From Agarivorans sp. TSD2052 (lineage in GTDB: Bacteria; Pseudomonadota; Gammaproteobacteria; Enterobacterales; Celerinatantimonadaceae): a stretch of 64,000 nucleotides of DNA. The notes below the pieces were generated by a model. The model did not search any database. It had not been told where the DNA came from and saw only the letters and a program-made list of their open reading frames with translations. Each line of letters begins with the position of its first letter. Position 1 is the stretch's first letter. Positions 8,792 through 19,004 of this stretch are shown piece after piece. The position numbers and the translations under genes were made by a program. The DNA lies in contig NZ_CP096670.1 in the NCBI RefSeq assembly GCF_023238625.1, forward strand, positions 3,738,501 to 3,802,500. Direction: 5' to 3'.

Positions 8792-10222
8792 CTATTTTTT
8801 CTTTTTCTTGGCTTTCGCATTTGGAAGGTCGGTAATACTTCCTTCAAATATTTCTGCCGCTAAACCTACCGACTCATGCAAGGTTGGGTGAGCGTGGATA
8901 GTTAACGCGATGTCTTCAGCATCACAACCCATCTCAATGGCTAAGCCAATTTCACCAAGCAATTCACCGCCGTTAGTACCCACGACCGCACCACCAATAA
9001 CTCGACCAGATTCTTTATCAAAAATCATCTTAGTCATGCCTTCGGCGCAATCAGAAGCGATTGCACGCCCCGAAGCAGCCCATGGGAACACCGAGGCTTC
9101 GTAGTTAATACCTTGAGCTTTAGCTTCTTTCTCAGTAAGACCTACCCATGCCATCTCTGGCTCGGTGTAAGCAATTGAAGGGATCACTTTAGGATCAAAG
9201 AAGTGTTTCTTACCAGAGATAACTTCAGCCGCTACGTGGCCTTCATGCACCCCTTTGTGTGCCAACATAGGTTGCCCCACAATATCGCCAATCGCGTGGA
9301 TATGAGGCACGTTAGTGCGCAGCTGCTTATCCACTTCAATGAAGCCACGCTCAGTCACCGTAATACCGGCTTTTTCAGCGTCTAAGCCTAAGCCGTTTGG
9401 TACGCGGCCTACCGCTACCAGTACAGCGTCATAACGCACTGGCTCATGCGGGGCTTGTTTACCTTCATAAGTCACGTATAGGCCGTCTGTCTTAGACTCA
9501 ACCGCCACAACTTTAGTTTCTAGCATGATGTTAAACTTGTCTTTCACCTTCTTGGTGTAAGCTCTAACAACATCTTTATCTGCTGCTGGTACTAGCTGGT
9601 CAGCAAATTCTACTACATCAATGGCACTGCCTAGCGCACCGTAAACGGTACCCATTTCTAAACCAATAATACCACCGCCTAGTACTAACAATTTGCCTGG
9701 AACTTCTTTAAGTTCTAGCGCATCTGTTGAGTCCCAAACACGCGGGTCATTATGCGGAATAAATGGCAGTTTTACTGGGCGCGAGCCAGCAGCAATAATC
9801 GCGTTGTCGAAATTAATGGTAGTAACGCCATCATCACCTTCAACTTGCAAAGAGTTAGCGCCGGTAAATTTACCTAGGCCCTGAACAACTTTCACTTTAC
9901 GCATTTTAGCCATACCGTCGAGGCCACCAGTCAACTGACTGATCACTTTCTCTTTCCAGGTACGGATTTTATTAATATCGGTTTGCGGCTCACCAAATAC
10001 AATGCCGTGCTCGGCCAGTGATTTAGCTTCTTCAATCACTTTAGCTACGTGCAGCAATGCTTTTGATGGAATACAGCCTACGTTTAGACATACGCCGCCA
10101 AGGGTTGCGTAGCGTTCTACAATTATCGTTTCCAAACCTAAATCGGCAGCACGGAAGGCAGCAGAATAACCTGCAGGGCCTGCACCCAGTACTACCACCT
10201 GGGTCTTGATTTCCTTACTCAT
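8792..10222 (-). CDS. lpdA: Dihydrolipoyl dehydrogenase (E3)
   Basis: 476-aa FAD flavoprotein that reoxidises lipoyl groups of the pyruvate and 2-oxoglutarate dehydrogenase complexes and the glycine cleavage system. Visible: the FAD-binding GAGPAGYSAA near residue 13, the redox disulfide Cys45/Cys50 in GGVCLNVGCIPSK, the NAD-binding GGGIIGLEMG, and the His445-Glu450 pair in HAHPTLHES. The lysine-rich tail (AKKKKK) is common in this family. Last gene of the pdhR-aceE-aceF-lpdA cluster. A terminator lies between aceF and lpdA, so part of its expression may be independent, as with E. coli lpd. Confidence 0.97.
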   Translation of the reverse strand: MSKEIKTQVVVLGAGPAGYSAAFRAADLGLETIIVERYATLGGVCLNVGCIPSKALLHVAKVIEEAKSLAEHGIVFGEPQTDINKIRTWKEKVISQLTGGLDGMAKMRKVKVVQGLGKFTGANSLQVEGDDGVTTINFDNAIIAAGSRPVKLPFIPHNDPRVWDSTDALELKEVPGKLLVLGGGIIGLEMGTVYGALGSAIDVVEFADQLVPAADKDVVRAYTKKVKDKFNIMLETKVVAVESKTDGLYVTYEGKQAPHEPVRYDAVLVAVGRVPNGLGLDAEKAGITVTERGFIEVDKQLRTNVPHIHAIGDIVGQPMLAHKGVHEGHVAAEVISGKKHFFDPKVIPSIAYTEPEMAWVGLTEKEAKAQGINYEASVFPWAASGRAIASDCAEGMTKMIFDKESGRVIGGAVVGTNGGELLGEIGLAIEMGCDAEDIALTIHAHPTLHESVGLAAEIFEGSITDLPNAKAKKKKK

Positions 10223-10320
10223 TGATGACCTCTTGGTATTGTTATGTTGTTAAGCCGCTGTAGGGTATGTTGTTTATACATACAGCTAAACTGAGTTTAC
10301 GGTTAATCGATATAAAAAAG

Positions 10321-10349
10321 AAGAGCCGGATGGTAAACATCCAGCTCTT
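10321..10349 (-). terminator. Terminator or attenuating hairpin between aceF and lpdA
   Basis: The stem AAGAGC-N-GGATG / CATCC-N-GCTCTT has one internal position that is a wobble pair on the minus strand. A long T-run follows on that strand. It lies just past aceF and probably limits read-through into lpdA. Confidence 0.8.
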
Positions 10350-10353
10350 ATTA

Positions 10354-12225
10354 CTAAAGTACTAGTCGGCGAATATCACCTAGCAAACCACTTAAGGTAG
10401 AGATGAAGCGCGCACCGTCGGCGCCATCAATCACTCGGTGGTCGTAAGACAAGGCTAATGGCAACATTAGCTTCGGCTTAAATTCACTACCGTTCCATTT
10501 AGGTTTCATCTCGCTACGAGACACCCCTAAGATAGCCACTTCAGGGGCATTTACAATTGGCGTAAATTGGGTACCGCCTATGCCACCTAAGCTTGAAATG
10601 GTGAAACAGCCGCCTTGCATATCTGACGCAGTGAGTTTACCAGCACGCGCCTTCTTAGAGATCTCAACCAGCTCTTCAGACAGTTGGTAAATACCTTTTT
10701 TATTCACATCACGTACTACTGGCACCACTAAGCCATTTGGCGTATCTACCGCAATACCAATGTTGATGTATTTCTTCATTATCAGACTGTTGCCGTCATC
10801 AGATAAGGCAGAATTAAACTTAGGTAAACTTTCTAAGGTTTTTGCTGCTGCTTTTAACATGAACACCAATGGGGTGATCTTAAAGCCTAACTGTTGCTTC
10901 TCAGCAATCACGTTTTGCTCTTTACGGAAGGCTTCCATTTCTGAAATATCCGCTTCGTCAAATTGAGTAACGTGAGGAATTTTAACCCAGTTGCGATGTA
11001 ATGCAGGGCCAGAGATTTTCTGAATGCGTGATAATGGAACTTCTTCCACTTCACCAAATTTAGAATAATCGACACTTGGCCAAGCCGCTACGTCCATACC
11101 TGAGCCACCAGCTTTAGCGCCAGACTCTAATATTTTAACGGCTTGTTTAACGTAAGCTTGTACGTCTTCTTTAACGATACGCCCTTTACGACCAGAGCCT
11201 TTCACTTTGGCTAGATCAACGCCAAATTCACGGGCTAAACGGCGAATAACCGGTGATGCATGGAAGTAAGCATTATTTTCTACAAACGCCTCAGCTTTAG
11301 CGGGTGCGGCCGCTTTAGCCGGAGCGGCAGCGGGCTTAGTTGCTGGCGCGGGTGCTGCAGGAGCACTCGCCGCAGGCGCACTAGCAGCAGGCGCTGCAGC
11401 GCTCACTTCAAACATCATAATCAGTGAACCAGTTTTCACCTTATCACCTACCGCAACCTTAACCGCGGTAACCACACCCGCAAACGGGGCCGGAACTTCC
11501 ATAGCAGCTTTATCGCCCTCTACAGAAATCAGCGTTTGCTCTAGCTCAACACTATCACCTACCGCTACCGCTACTTCGGTCACTTCAACTTCGTCGTCAC
11601 CGATATCAGGGATCAGCACTTGTTGCTCTTGCTTAGCAGCGGGTGCCGCAGGCGCCGTGTCTGCCACTGGAGCGGGAGCCGAAGCAGCAGAACCCGCCAC
11701 TTCAAATTCCATAATCAATGAACCGGTGGTCACATTGTCACCCACAGCCACACTGATCGACTTAACCGTGCCAGCGAACGGTGCGGGTACTTCCATAGCG
11801 GCTTTGTCGCCCTCTACAGAAATTAGCGTTTGCTCAGCGTCTACGACGTCGCCCACACTGACGGTGATTTCAGTAATTTCTACTTCATCATCGCCAATAT
11901 CAGGTACGTGTACCAGCTCAACAGCGCTAGCTACTGGCGCTGCAGACACCGCTGGCGCCTCAGCTTCCGGAGCTTCAGCCGCTGCGCTTGCGCCTTCAGC
12001 TTCAAAAATCATAATTAAAGCGTTAGTGGCAACGCTGTCGCCTACCGCCACTTTAATTTCTTTGACAATACCGGCTTGAGAAGCAGGAACTTCCATGGCA
12101 GCTTTGTCGCCTTCAACCGAAATAAGCGATTGCTCTAACTCTACGCTGTCGCCCACATTGACAAGAATTTCGGTCACTTCAACTTCATCATCGCCAATAT
12201 CTGGTACAAAAATTTCAATACTCAT
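10354..12225 (-). CDS. aceF: Pyruvate dehydrogenase E2, dihydrolipoyllysine acetyltransferase
   Basis: 623-aa core of the pyruvate dehydrogenase complex. There are three tandem lipoyl domains with modified lysines at about residues 41, 141 and 239 (each in [10 protein letters not shown]), joined by Ala/Pro-rich swinging linkers. The E1/E3-binding domain is near residues 320-360 ([16 protein letters not shown]). The C-terminal acetyltransferase domain carries [12 protein letters not shown] with catalytic His596 and Asp600. Three lipoyl domains match E. coli AceF; many gammaproteobacteria have two or fewer. It follows aceE by 12 bp. Confidence 0.97.
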   Translation of the reverse strand: MSIEIFVPDIGDDEVEVTEILVNVGDSVELEQSLISVEGDKAAMEVPASQAGIVKEIKVAVGDSVATNALIMIFEAEGASAAAEAPEAEAPAVSAAPVASAVELVHVPDIGDDEVEITEITVSVGDVVDAEQTLISVEGDKAAMEVPAPFAGTVKSISVAVGDNVTTGSLIMEFEVAGSAASAPAPVADTAPAAPAAKQEQQVLIPDIGDDEVEVTEVAVAVGDSVELEQTLISVEGDKAAMEVPAPFAGVVTAVKVAVGDKVKTGSLIMMFEVSAAAPAASAPAASAPAAPAPATKPAAAPAKAAAPAKAEAFVENNAYFHASPVIRRLAREFGVDLAKVKGSGRKGRIVKEDVQAYVKQAVKILESGAKAGGSGMDVAAWPSVDYSKFGEVEEVPLSRIQKISGPALHRNWVKIPHVTQFDEADISEMEAFRKEQNVIAEKQQLGFKITPLVFMLKAAAKTLESLPKFNSALSDDGNSLIMKKYINIGIAVDTPNGLVVPVVRDVNKKGIYQLSEELVEISKKARAGKLTASDMQGGCFTISSLGGIGGTQFTPIVNAPEVAILGVSRSEMKPKWNGSEFKPKLMLPLALSYDHRVIDGADGARFISTLSGLLGDIRRLVL

Positions 12226-12237
12226 ATCACTTCGCCC

Positions 12238-14895
12238 TTACGCGTAGAGAGGGTTAACTTTGTCAGTGTCGATGCCGTATTTTTCAATGGCTTCGCCTAC
12301 TAACTTCTTATCGATTGTTCCAGCTTTAGCTAGCTCAGTGAGCGAGGCTACAACAATGTAATCTGAATTCACTTCAAAGTGACGACGCAAGTTTTCGCGG
12401 CTATCACTACGACCAAATCCGTCGGTACCTAGTACTTTGTAGCTACCAGGAATATAAGCACGCGCCTGTTCAGCGTATTGCTTCATATAGTCAGTGGCAG
12501 CAATAGTAGGTAAATCACTTAAGGTTTCAGTGATAAACGGTACCTGCTCGGCCGCATCTGGGTTTAGCATATTGAAACGCTCAACCGCTTGCCCTTCACG
12601 CGTTAACTCGTTGAATGAAGTAACACTGAATACTTCAGAGGCAACGTCATACTCTTCACTCAAGATTTTAGCGGCCTTAAGTACTTGTTGCATAATCGTG
12701 CCAGAACCGAGCAATTGAACCTGAGCTTTGCTGCCCTTATTAGATTCAAACTTATAAATACCCTTACGAATGCCGTCTTCAGCACCTTCAGGCATCGCTG
12801 GCTGATGGTAGTTTTCGTTCATCAACGTCAGGTAGTAGTAAACATTCTCTTGCTCACCATACATGCGGCGTAAACCGTCTTGTAAGATAACCGCCACTTC
12901 AAATGCAAAACTTGGGTCGTAAGAAATACAGTTTGGAATGGTGTTAGCCAAGATCAGGCTGTGGCCGTCTTCGTGCTGCAAACCTTCACCGTTGAGGGTG
13001 GTTCTACCGGCAGTAGCACCCAATAGGAAACCACGCGCTTGTTGGTCACCCGCCATCCAACACATGTCACCCACACGTTGGAAACCAAACATAGAGTAGT
13101 AAATGTAGAACGGAATCATTGGCACGTCGTTGGTGCTGTATGAAGTAGCCGCTGCCACCCATGAGCTCATTGCACCTAACTCGTTAATCCCTTCTTGTAA
13201 TACTTGGCCGCTGGTGTCTTCTTTGTAATAAGACACTTGCTCCCTATCTTGTGGGGTATATACCTGACCACCTGGGTTGTAGATACCCACTTGACGGAAC
13301 AAACCTTCCATTCCAAAAGTACGCGCTTCATCGGCAATAATTGGCACGATATTTTTACCAATACCTTTGTTCTTCAACATCACGTTCAAGGCACGAACGT
13401 AAGCCATAGTGGTAGAGATTTCGCGTTTTTGCTCACCCAATAAGGCATCAAACTCGCTAAGCTCTGGAATGGCTAAGGCTTCAGTGAACTTAGGTAAACG
13501 GGTTGGCGTATAACCTTTTAATTCAGTACGGCGAGCATGTAAATATTCATACTCTTCGGTACCTGGCTTCAATTCAATATATGGCAAGTTAGGTAAGTCT
13601 GCATCGCTAACATCAACCCCTAAACGGTCACGGAACTGCTGAACGTAGTTCATGTCCATTTTCTTCACGCCGTGGGCAATGTTCTTGCCTTGCGCCGCTT
13701 CACCCATGCCATAACCTTTTACAGTTTTAGCTAAGATAACCGTAGGTACACCTGCGGTTTTACGCGCTTTATCAAAGGCTGCGTAAAGTTTAACAGGATC
13801 ATGGCCACCGCGACGCAGGGCGAAGATCTCATCATCAGACATGTCTTTAACTAATTCAGCAGTTTCACTGTATTTGCCAAAGAAGTGCTCACGTACATAG
13901 GCACCATATTTAGCTTTAAAGGTTTGGTAATCGCCATCAATGGTTTCGTTCATCAATTGCAATAATTTACCCGAGCTATCTTTAGCCAATAGGCTGTCCC
14001 ACTCGCTGCCCCAAACCACCTTAATCACATTCCAGCCAGCGCCTTTAAATAGGCCTTCTAGCTCTTGAATGATTTTACCGTTACCCATTACTGGGCCATC
14101 TAGGCGCTGTAGGTTACAGTTAATCAAGAAACATAGGTTGTCTAGCTTCTCACGAGCGGCGAAAGAAATTGCACCGCGTGATTCTGGCTCATCCATCTCG
14201 CCATCACCTAAGAAGGCGTATACTCGCTGCTGAGTACAGTCTTTCAAACCGCGACCGGTTAGGTATTTTAAGAAGCGCGCTTGATAAATCGCCGAGATAG
14301 GGCCAAGACCCATAGATACTGTAGGAAACTGCCAAAATTCAGGCATCAATTTAGGGTGCGGGTACGAACTTAAGCCGTTGCCACCCACTTCTTGACGGAA
14401 GTTATCTAGCTGCTCAGCCGTTAAACGCCCTTCAACAAAGGCACGGGCATAAATACCTGGAGAAATATGGCCTTGGTAGTACACCAAATCGCCGCCGTCT
14501 TTTTCATTGCGCGCACGGAAGAAGTGGTTAAAACACACTTCGTAAAAGGCTGCAGAAGACTGATAAGACGCCATGTGGCCGCCAAGGTCTAAATCTTTCT
14601 TAGAAGCACGCAATACAATCATAATTGCGTTCCAGCGAATAATAGAACGGATACGACGTTCAATCACGCTATCGCCTGGGTATTCTGGCTCGTCACTTAC
14701 CGCAATAGTATTAATGTAATCGCTAGTAATTGCTCCACCCGGACCGGCTAAACCGTCGATCTTAGCGCTAGCAATGACCTGCTCTAACAAGAACTGGGCA
14801 CGTTCAACGCCTTCTTCACGGATCACAGATTCAATGGCGTCGATCCACTCACTGGTTTCTAGTGAGTCAACATCATGCTTCAGTACCTCTGACAT
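12238..14895 (-). CDS. aceE: Pyruvate dehydrogenase E1 component, homodimeric type
   Basis: 885 aa, against 887 in E. coli. Decarboxylates pyruvate with thiamine diphosphate and acetylates E2. The thiamine motif begins GDGEMDEPESRG and ends LINCNLQRLDGP; the DGEGLQHEDGHS region is typical of this single-chain E1. It lies between pdhR (61 bp upstream) and aceF (12 bp downstream) in one transcription unit. Repression by PdhR is expected to be relieved by pyruvate. Confidence 0.97.
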   Translation of the reverse strand: MSEVLKHDVDSLETSEWIDAIESVIREEGVERAQFLLEQVIASAKIDGLAGPGGAITSDYINTIAVSDEPEYPGDSVIERRIRSIIRWNAIMIVLRASKKDLDLGGHMASYQSSAAFYEVCFNHFFRARNEKDGGDLVYYQGHISPGIYARAFVEGRLTAEQLDNFRQEVGGNGLSSYPHPKLMPEFWQFPTVSMGLGPISAIYQARFLKYLTGRGLKDCTQQRVYAFLGDGEMDEPESRGAISFAAREKLDNLCFLINCNLQRLDGPVMGNGKIIQELEGLFKGAGWNVIKVVWGSEWDSLLAKDSSGKLLQLMNETIDGDYQTFKAKYGAYVREHFFGKYSETAELVKDMSDDEIFALRRGGHDPVKLYAAFDKARKTAGVPTVILAKTVKGYGMGEAAQGKNIAHGVKKMDMNYVQQFRDRLGVDVSDADLPNLPYIELKPGTEEYEYLHARRTELKGYTPTRLPKFTEALAIPELSEFDALLGEQKREISTTMAYVRALNVMLKNKGIGKNIVPIIADEARTFGMEGLFRQVGIYNPGGQVYTPQDREQVSYYKEDTSGQVLQEGINELGAMSSWVAAATSYSTNDVPMIPFYIYYSMFGFQRVGDMCWMAGDQQARGFLLGATAGRTTLNGEGLQHEDGHSLILANTIPNCISYDPSFAFEVAVILQDGLRRMYGEQENVYYYLTLMNENYHQPAMPEGAEDGIRKGIYKFESNKGSKAQVQLLGSGTIMQQVLKAAKILSEEYDVASEVFSVTSFNELTREGQAVERFNMLNPDAAEQVPFITETLSDLPTIAATDYMKQYAEQARAYIPGSYKVLGTDGFGRSDSRENLRRHFEVNSDYIVVASLTELAKAGTIDKKLVGEAIEKYGIDTDKVNPLYA

Positions 14896-14956
14896 GGCTG
14901 TTTCCTTATCAGTTATTTATCATTGTTCAAGCCACTAGCCAGGCTAGTGATTTGAG

Positions 14957-15721
14957 TTAAACTTTCAATTGTTTTAAACGACGATTAGAACGCTCTACGC
15001 GGCTCTCCTCTCGCTCAATTTGTAATAGTGTTTCTTCTATAAATGCTAAGTGTTTATGTGAAGCTTCACGCGCATCATCCGGCTTACCATCCAAAATGGC
15101 CTGTAACATCAATACCCGATGAAGGCGTATTTTTTCGGCCACACTGGGGCGGGTATACAAGACCTTAAAGTTGTCCATGATGTTCTTTTCCAACAATGGA
15201 CTTAAGCCTCTGATTAGATGAAACAACACCAAGTTATGTGATGCTTCAGTAATCGCCTCATAAAAGCTCAACACCGCTTTTGCTTCTTGCTCAGTATTAC
15301 CATCTAGTTGAGCCAGTTCGATTTGCTCGTGGCACAACTGTATTTTTTCTAAGTCTGCTTCGGTGCCTCGTAAGGCGGCGTAATAAGCAGAAATACCTTC
15401 AACTGCATGCCGAAACTCTAGCAAGTCTAGTTGGCTTTCATCATGATTGGACAATAAATTAAACAAGGGATCGGTGAGCGCTTCACGCAGTTTCTGCTGT
15501 ACATAAGTACCGCCACCCTGCTTGCGTATTACCAATCCTTTGGCTTCCAATTGTTGAATAGCCTCACGCAACGAAGGTCGCGATACATCAAACTGCTTAG
15601 CCAATTCACGTTCTGCGGGCAAACGCTCTCCAGGCGGTAAACTGCCTTCTAAGATCATTCGCTCTAATTGCTTTGCAATTACATCGGCAAGTTTTGGCGG
15701 TTTAATTTGTTGGTAGTTCAT
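14957..15721 (-). CDS. pdhR: Pyruvate dehydrogenase complex repressor PdhR
   Basis: GntR/FadR-family repressor. Residues of about 10-75 form the winged helix ([20 protein letters not shown], then [13 protein letters not shown]); the rest is an FCD all-helical effector domain, which binds pyruvate in E. coli. The ATG at 15721 gives 254 aa, the E. coli length, and aligns with MAYSKIRQPKLSD; a longer frame to 15754 would run through the operator. It heads the aceEF-lpd operon and is probably autoregulated through the operator just upstream. Confidence 0.95.
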   Translation of the reverse strand: MNYQQIKPPKLADVIAKQLERMILEGSLPPGERLPAERELAKQFDVSRPSLREAIQQLEAKGLVIRKQGGGTYVQQKLREALTDPLFNLLSNHDESQLDLLEFRHAVEGISAYYAALRGTEADLEKIQLCHEQIELAQLDGNTEQEAKAVLSFYEAITEASHNLVLFHLIRGLSPLLEKNIMDNFKVLYTRPSVAEKIRLHRVLMLQAILDGKPDDAREASHKHLAFIEETLLQIEREESRVERSNRRLKQLKV

Positions 15722-15739
15722 CAATTTCCATTCAATCAA

Positions 15740-15756
15740 TATTGGTATTACCAATT
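15740..15756 (-). promoter_or_regulatory. PdhR operator (proximal)
   Basis: TATTGGTATTACCAATT, a near-perfect palindrome (ATTGGT-N3-ACCAAT), agrees with the E. coli PdhR consensus AATTGGT-N3-ACCAATT. It ends 19 bp before the pdhR ATG. Confidence 0.85.
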
Positions 15757-15801
15757 TACACGCAGCAAATTAACAAATACGAAACACCCTGTCCAGAAAA
15801 A

Positions 15802-15815
15802 TTGATCTACATCAA
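15802..15815. promoter_or_regulatory. FNR-type binding site upstream of pdhR
   Basis: TTGATCTACATCAA is a perfect match to the FNR consensus TTGAT-N4-ATCAA. FNR represses pdh in E. coli under anaerobiosis. A site here, probably near or just downstream of a transcription start, would fit repression. CRP-family proteins with similar sites are an alternative. Confidence 0.75.
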
Positions 15816-15839
15816 ACCTGTAAGCATAAAGGCCTAAGT

Positions 15840-15845
15840 ATTGTA
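15840..15845 (-). promoter_or_regulatory. Putative pdhR operon -10 element
   Basis: On the minus strand TACAAT is preceded at 17 nt by TTTATT, a poor -35. If used, transcription would start near 15833, placing the FNR site at about +24. Confidence 0.4.
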
Positions 15846-15869
15846 AACACATTTGTCATACAAATAAAC

Positions 15870-15880
15870 TTGGTCTGACC
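15870..15880. promoter_or_regulatory. Possible distal PdhR half-conserved operator
   Basis: TTGGT-CTG-ACC keeps the inner core of the PdhR palindrome but loses the right outer arm. It lies about 127 bp upstream of the strong operator, so looping or two promoters would be possible. Confidence 0.4.
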
Positions 15881-15951
15881 TTTTTTTGTGAACTAGATCG
15901 CCACAATGTAAACAACAGCGGGAAGATAAATAGGGAATGTGAAATAAAATC

Positions 15952-15969
15952 GCAGCGACGAAGCGCTGC
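15952..15969 (-). terminator. Possible terminator after ampE
   Basis: A 6-bp stem (GCAGCG / CGCTGC) with a 6-nt loop is followed on the minus strand by ATTTTATTT. It is 9 bp past the ampE stop. The stem is short. Confidence 0.5.
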
Positions 15970-15978
15970 AACCCTGGC

Positions 15979-16833
15979 TTAGATTAGCCAGCCAGCAATG
16001 GTGAGTGCAGCGATAATCGCTATCGCCAACATAATGCCGCGTTTCGCTAAACTAACAAAACGGCAGGTGGTAGCAACACATAACATTTCGCTATCATGTT
16101 CTTGTTCAGATAACTCTGCCGCTACCGCCACTTTAGTTAACCAGTAACCATTACTGTGCTGGCGGTCTTTTAGAGACGGTAACCACACCGTAATGGCTTG
16201 ATTAGTGTTGCCTACGGCTAAATAACAAAGACTGGCTAAGCGGCTAGGCAGCCAATCTAAATAATGCATAAAGGTGTTAATGCTTGGCGAGAGAGCTTGT
16301 ACCTCTATGCTCTTATGCAAGTATAGGCCGCGACTACAAGCATAAAACAAGGCCCCAGCTGGGCCTGCTAATACGTAGAAAAAAATCACCGCAAAATAAT
16401 AACGATAGTTTAACCACATTAGCTGAGTACCGGTTGAAATGGCGATAGATTCTTCAGGGTCTACCTGATGTAGCGGATGTATTTGCTCTAATAGCTGTTG
16501 ATTAAATTCGCTGCAGGCTTGTTCGTTGCCTTCTGCAGCCGAGCGCAAGTAGTCACGATAACCTTGCTGCAAGGGCGGGCAACCCAAGGTAATAAGCGGT
16601 ACAAAAATCCACAAAGCCAAACTGGGCAAGCCAAATAACCAACCGCTCAAACTCAGTTGCAGGTAAACCATTAATAAGCTAGGTAGCAACACCGCCATAG
16701 TAATTTGCCAAAAGGCCGAGGCACTATCAAAGCGTTTTAGCCACCAATGAAAGGCATGCTGCCACCACCAATCTGCACCAATGCGTCTGGCCCGCTCTAA
16801 ACTGAGTGCTAATAACAGTGATATTAATGACAT
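15979..16833 (-). CDS. ampE: AmpE-like inner-membrane protein
   Basis: 284 aa, the same length as E. coli AmpE. Begins SLISLLLALSLERARRIG, and has membrane segments near residues 40-85, 150-170 and at the C-terminus (about 264-284). A conserved central block reads HYLDWLPSRLASLCYLAVGN. The protein is linked to beta-lactamase induction by its position with ampD, but its biochemical role is not settled; it belongs to the CobD/CbiB-like membrane family. It lies 74 bp downstream of ampD on the same strand. Confidence 0.88.
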   Translation of the reverse strand: MSLISLLLALSLERARRIGADWWWQHAFHWWLKRFDSASAFWQITMAVLLPSLLMVYLQLSLSGWLFGLPSLALWIFVPLITLGCPPLQQGYRDYLRSAAEGNEQACSEFNQQLLEQIHPLHQVDPEESIAISTGTQLMWLNYRYYFAVIFFYVLAGPAGALFYACSRGLYLHKSIEVQALSPSINTFMHYLDWLPSRLASLCYLAVGNTNQAITVWLPSLKDRQHSNGYWLTKVAVAAELSEQEHDSEMLCVATTCRFVSLAKRGIMLAIAIIAALTIAGWLI

Positions 16834-16907
16834 GTAGCTGATAACTCTCCAAAAACGCCTTCCATCGCCATAAATAGTAAGCCAATTAGCCTAGCAAACC
16901 AAGCGAC

Positions 16908-17447
16908 TCACAGCCCATTTAAATAAACATCCCAGTCAAAGCCGCTACCGGGATCGGTTTTTCGCCCCGGCGCGATCTCACTATGGGCAACAATGCGTTG
17001 TTTAGACAGTTGCGGGTAATGCGCCAGCAAAGCTTTAGTCACTTGCTGCAAGCTAAGGTATTGCTCAGTGGTAAATTCACTGCTGTCGGTGCCTTCCAAC
17101 TCAATACCGATGGAGTAATCGTTGCAAGCCTCGCGCCCCTCAAAGCTAGAGACCCCCGCATGCCAAGCGCGCAGATTAAATGGCACATATTGTTTCAGTT
17201 CGCCCTCGCGGGTAATCAGTAAATGCGCTGACACCTCTAAACCCGCCAAATCGGCAAAACTGGCATCTAGTGAGCAATCCAAACAACCGCTAAACAACGC
17301 ATCGATATGGCCATTGTTATACTGCCCTTCGGGTAGGCTAATGCAATGAATCACCAACAAGCTGGGCTCACAGCCGGGCCGTTGGTTATAAAAGGGGCTA
17401 GGCACCTGCTGTGCTGCGCTTAATTGGTGTTGCGAGTTAATCTTCAA
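16908..17447 (-). CDS. ampD: 1,6-anhydro-N-acetylmuramyl-L-alanine amidase AmpD
   Basis: 179-aa cytoplasmic zinc amidase (amidase_2/PGRP fold) that removes the peptide from anhydro-muropeptides during wall recycling. Zinc ligands His34 (LLVIHCISLP), His155 and Asp165 (AHSEIAPGRKTDPG) are all present, matching the known ligands of Citrobacter AmpD. GIELEGTD is the usual active-site strand. No signal peptide, which supports AmpD rather than the periplasmic AmiD. It diverges from nadC across the repeat region. Confidence 0.95.
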   Translation of the reverse strand: MKINSQHQLSAAQQVPSPFYNQRPGCEPSLLVIHCISLPEGQYNNGHIDALFSGCLDCSLDASFADLAGLEVSAHLLITREGELKQYVPFNLRAWHAGVSSFEGREACNDYSIGIELEGTDSSEFTTEQYLSLQQVTKALLAHYPQLSKQRIVAHSEIAPGRKTDPGSGFDWDVYLNGL

Positions 17448-17511
17448 TAAATACTCCTAAAATGCAGCTAGCTATCCGCTTAGAACGCCCAAAAGTTAAT
17501 CAGCTATAAGT

Positions 17512-17723
17512 CTTAAGTTATAAGCCTTAAGCCTTAAGTTTAAAGCCAAGAACTAAGCGCACTGCAGGCCTTACCTGTAAGGCTTAAGTTATAAGCTATA
17601 AGCCTTAAGCTAAAAGCCAAGAACTAAGCGCGCTGCAGGCCTTACCTGTAAGGCTTAAGTTATAAGCTATAAGCCTCAAGCTAAAAGCCAAGAACTAAGC
17701 GCGCTACAGGCCTTACCTTAAGG
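17512..17723. repeat. Three tandem copies of a 71-bp repeat
   Basis: Units at 17512-17582, 17583-17653 and 17654-17723 are contiguous and nearly identical. Each starts CTTAAGTTATAAG, contains CCAAGAACTAAGCGC and ends in the palindrome GCCTTACCTGTAAGG. The third unit lacks a base near its end. They fill the intergenic space between the divergent genes ampD and nadC. No reading frame spans them, and no spacers separate the units. Confidence 0.92.
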
Positions 17724-17750
17724 CTTAAAACTTAAGGCTTAAGGTAAGGC
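17710..17750. repeat. 13-bp perfect inverted repeat at the end of the tandem array
   Basis: GCCTTACCTTAAG (17710-17722) and CTTAAGGTAAGGC (17738-17750) can form a 13-bp stem with a 15-nt loop. The arm overlaps the last tandem unit. The right side has TCTATTCTAT rather than a clean T-run, so it is not clearly a terminator. Confidence 0.85.
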
Positions 17751-17862
17751 TCTATTCTATATGGCTTGCCGCTGATCACTTATCGCTATAAGGGGTTTAT
17801 AATAAAGCTAAGATTTGACCATGCAAGTGGCAAGTTTCTGAGTTAAAATGCCGCGCAATTAG

Positions 17863-18750
<888 letters not shown>

Positions 18751-18851
18751 TTTTTGTGGATAAGCACATTTAGCTGTATAGCTTTATGTACAGCTAAGTC
18801 TGCAACTGTGTTGCTAAGATCACGATTTGATTGCGTTTTTTTAAAAAAAAC

Positions 18852-18857
18852 TATACT
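18852..18857 (+). promoter_or_regulatory. Putative pilA -10 element
   Basis: TATACT follows a T7A8 tract and lies in the small palindrome CTATACTAATATAG. Candidate -35 hexamers (TTGATT or TTGCGT) are at poor spacing (19 or 15 nt). No sigma-54 motif was found in 18751-19004. Confidence 0.3.
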
Positions 18858-19004
18858 AATATAGTACGTATGCTCTAATAAGCATCTAGTTTATAGCATC
18901 GTAATATCAAGGAAGATACTGAAATAATTATAATTTCAAATCAGCCCTGATAGAAAAAACGGTAAAGAAAACAACTTCTAAAACTTGTGTAAAGGAAAGA
19001 CGCA

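Noticed and set aside
11657-12079. 140-aa Ala/Ser/Thr-rich plus-strand frame
   Set aside because: Antisense shadow of the repeated lipoyl domains of aceF, with no ribosome-binding site or family resemblance.
17512-17723. CRISPR array
   Set aside because: The units are contiguous with no unique spacers, and there are no cas genes.
18770-18797. Terminator after nadC
   Set aside because: The 9-bp inverted repeat is real, but no T-run follows it.
18751-19004. Sigma-54 promoter for pilA
   Set aside because: No TGGCAC-N5-TTGCA-like pair was found; only a weak sigma-70-like -10 is present.
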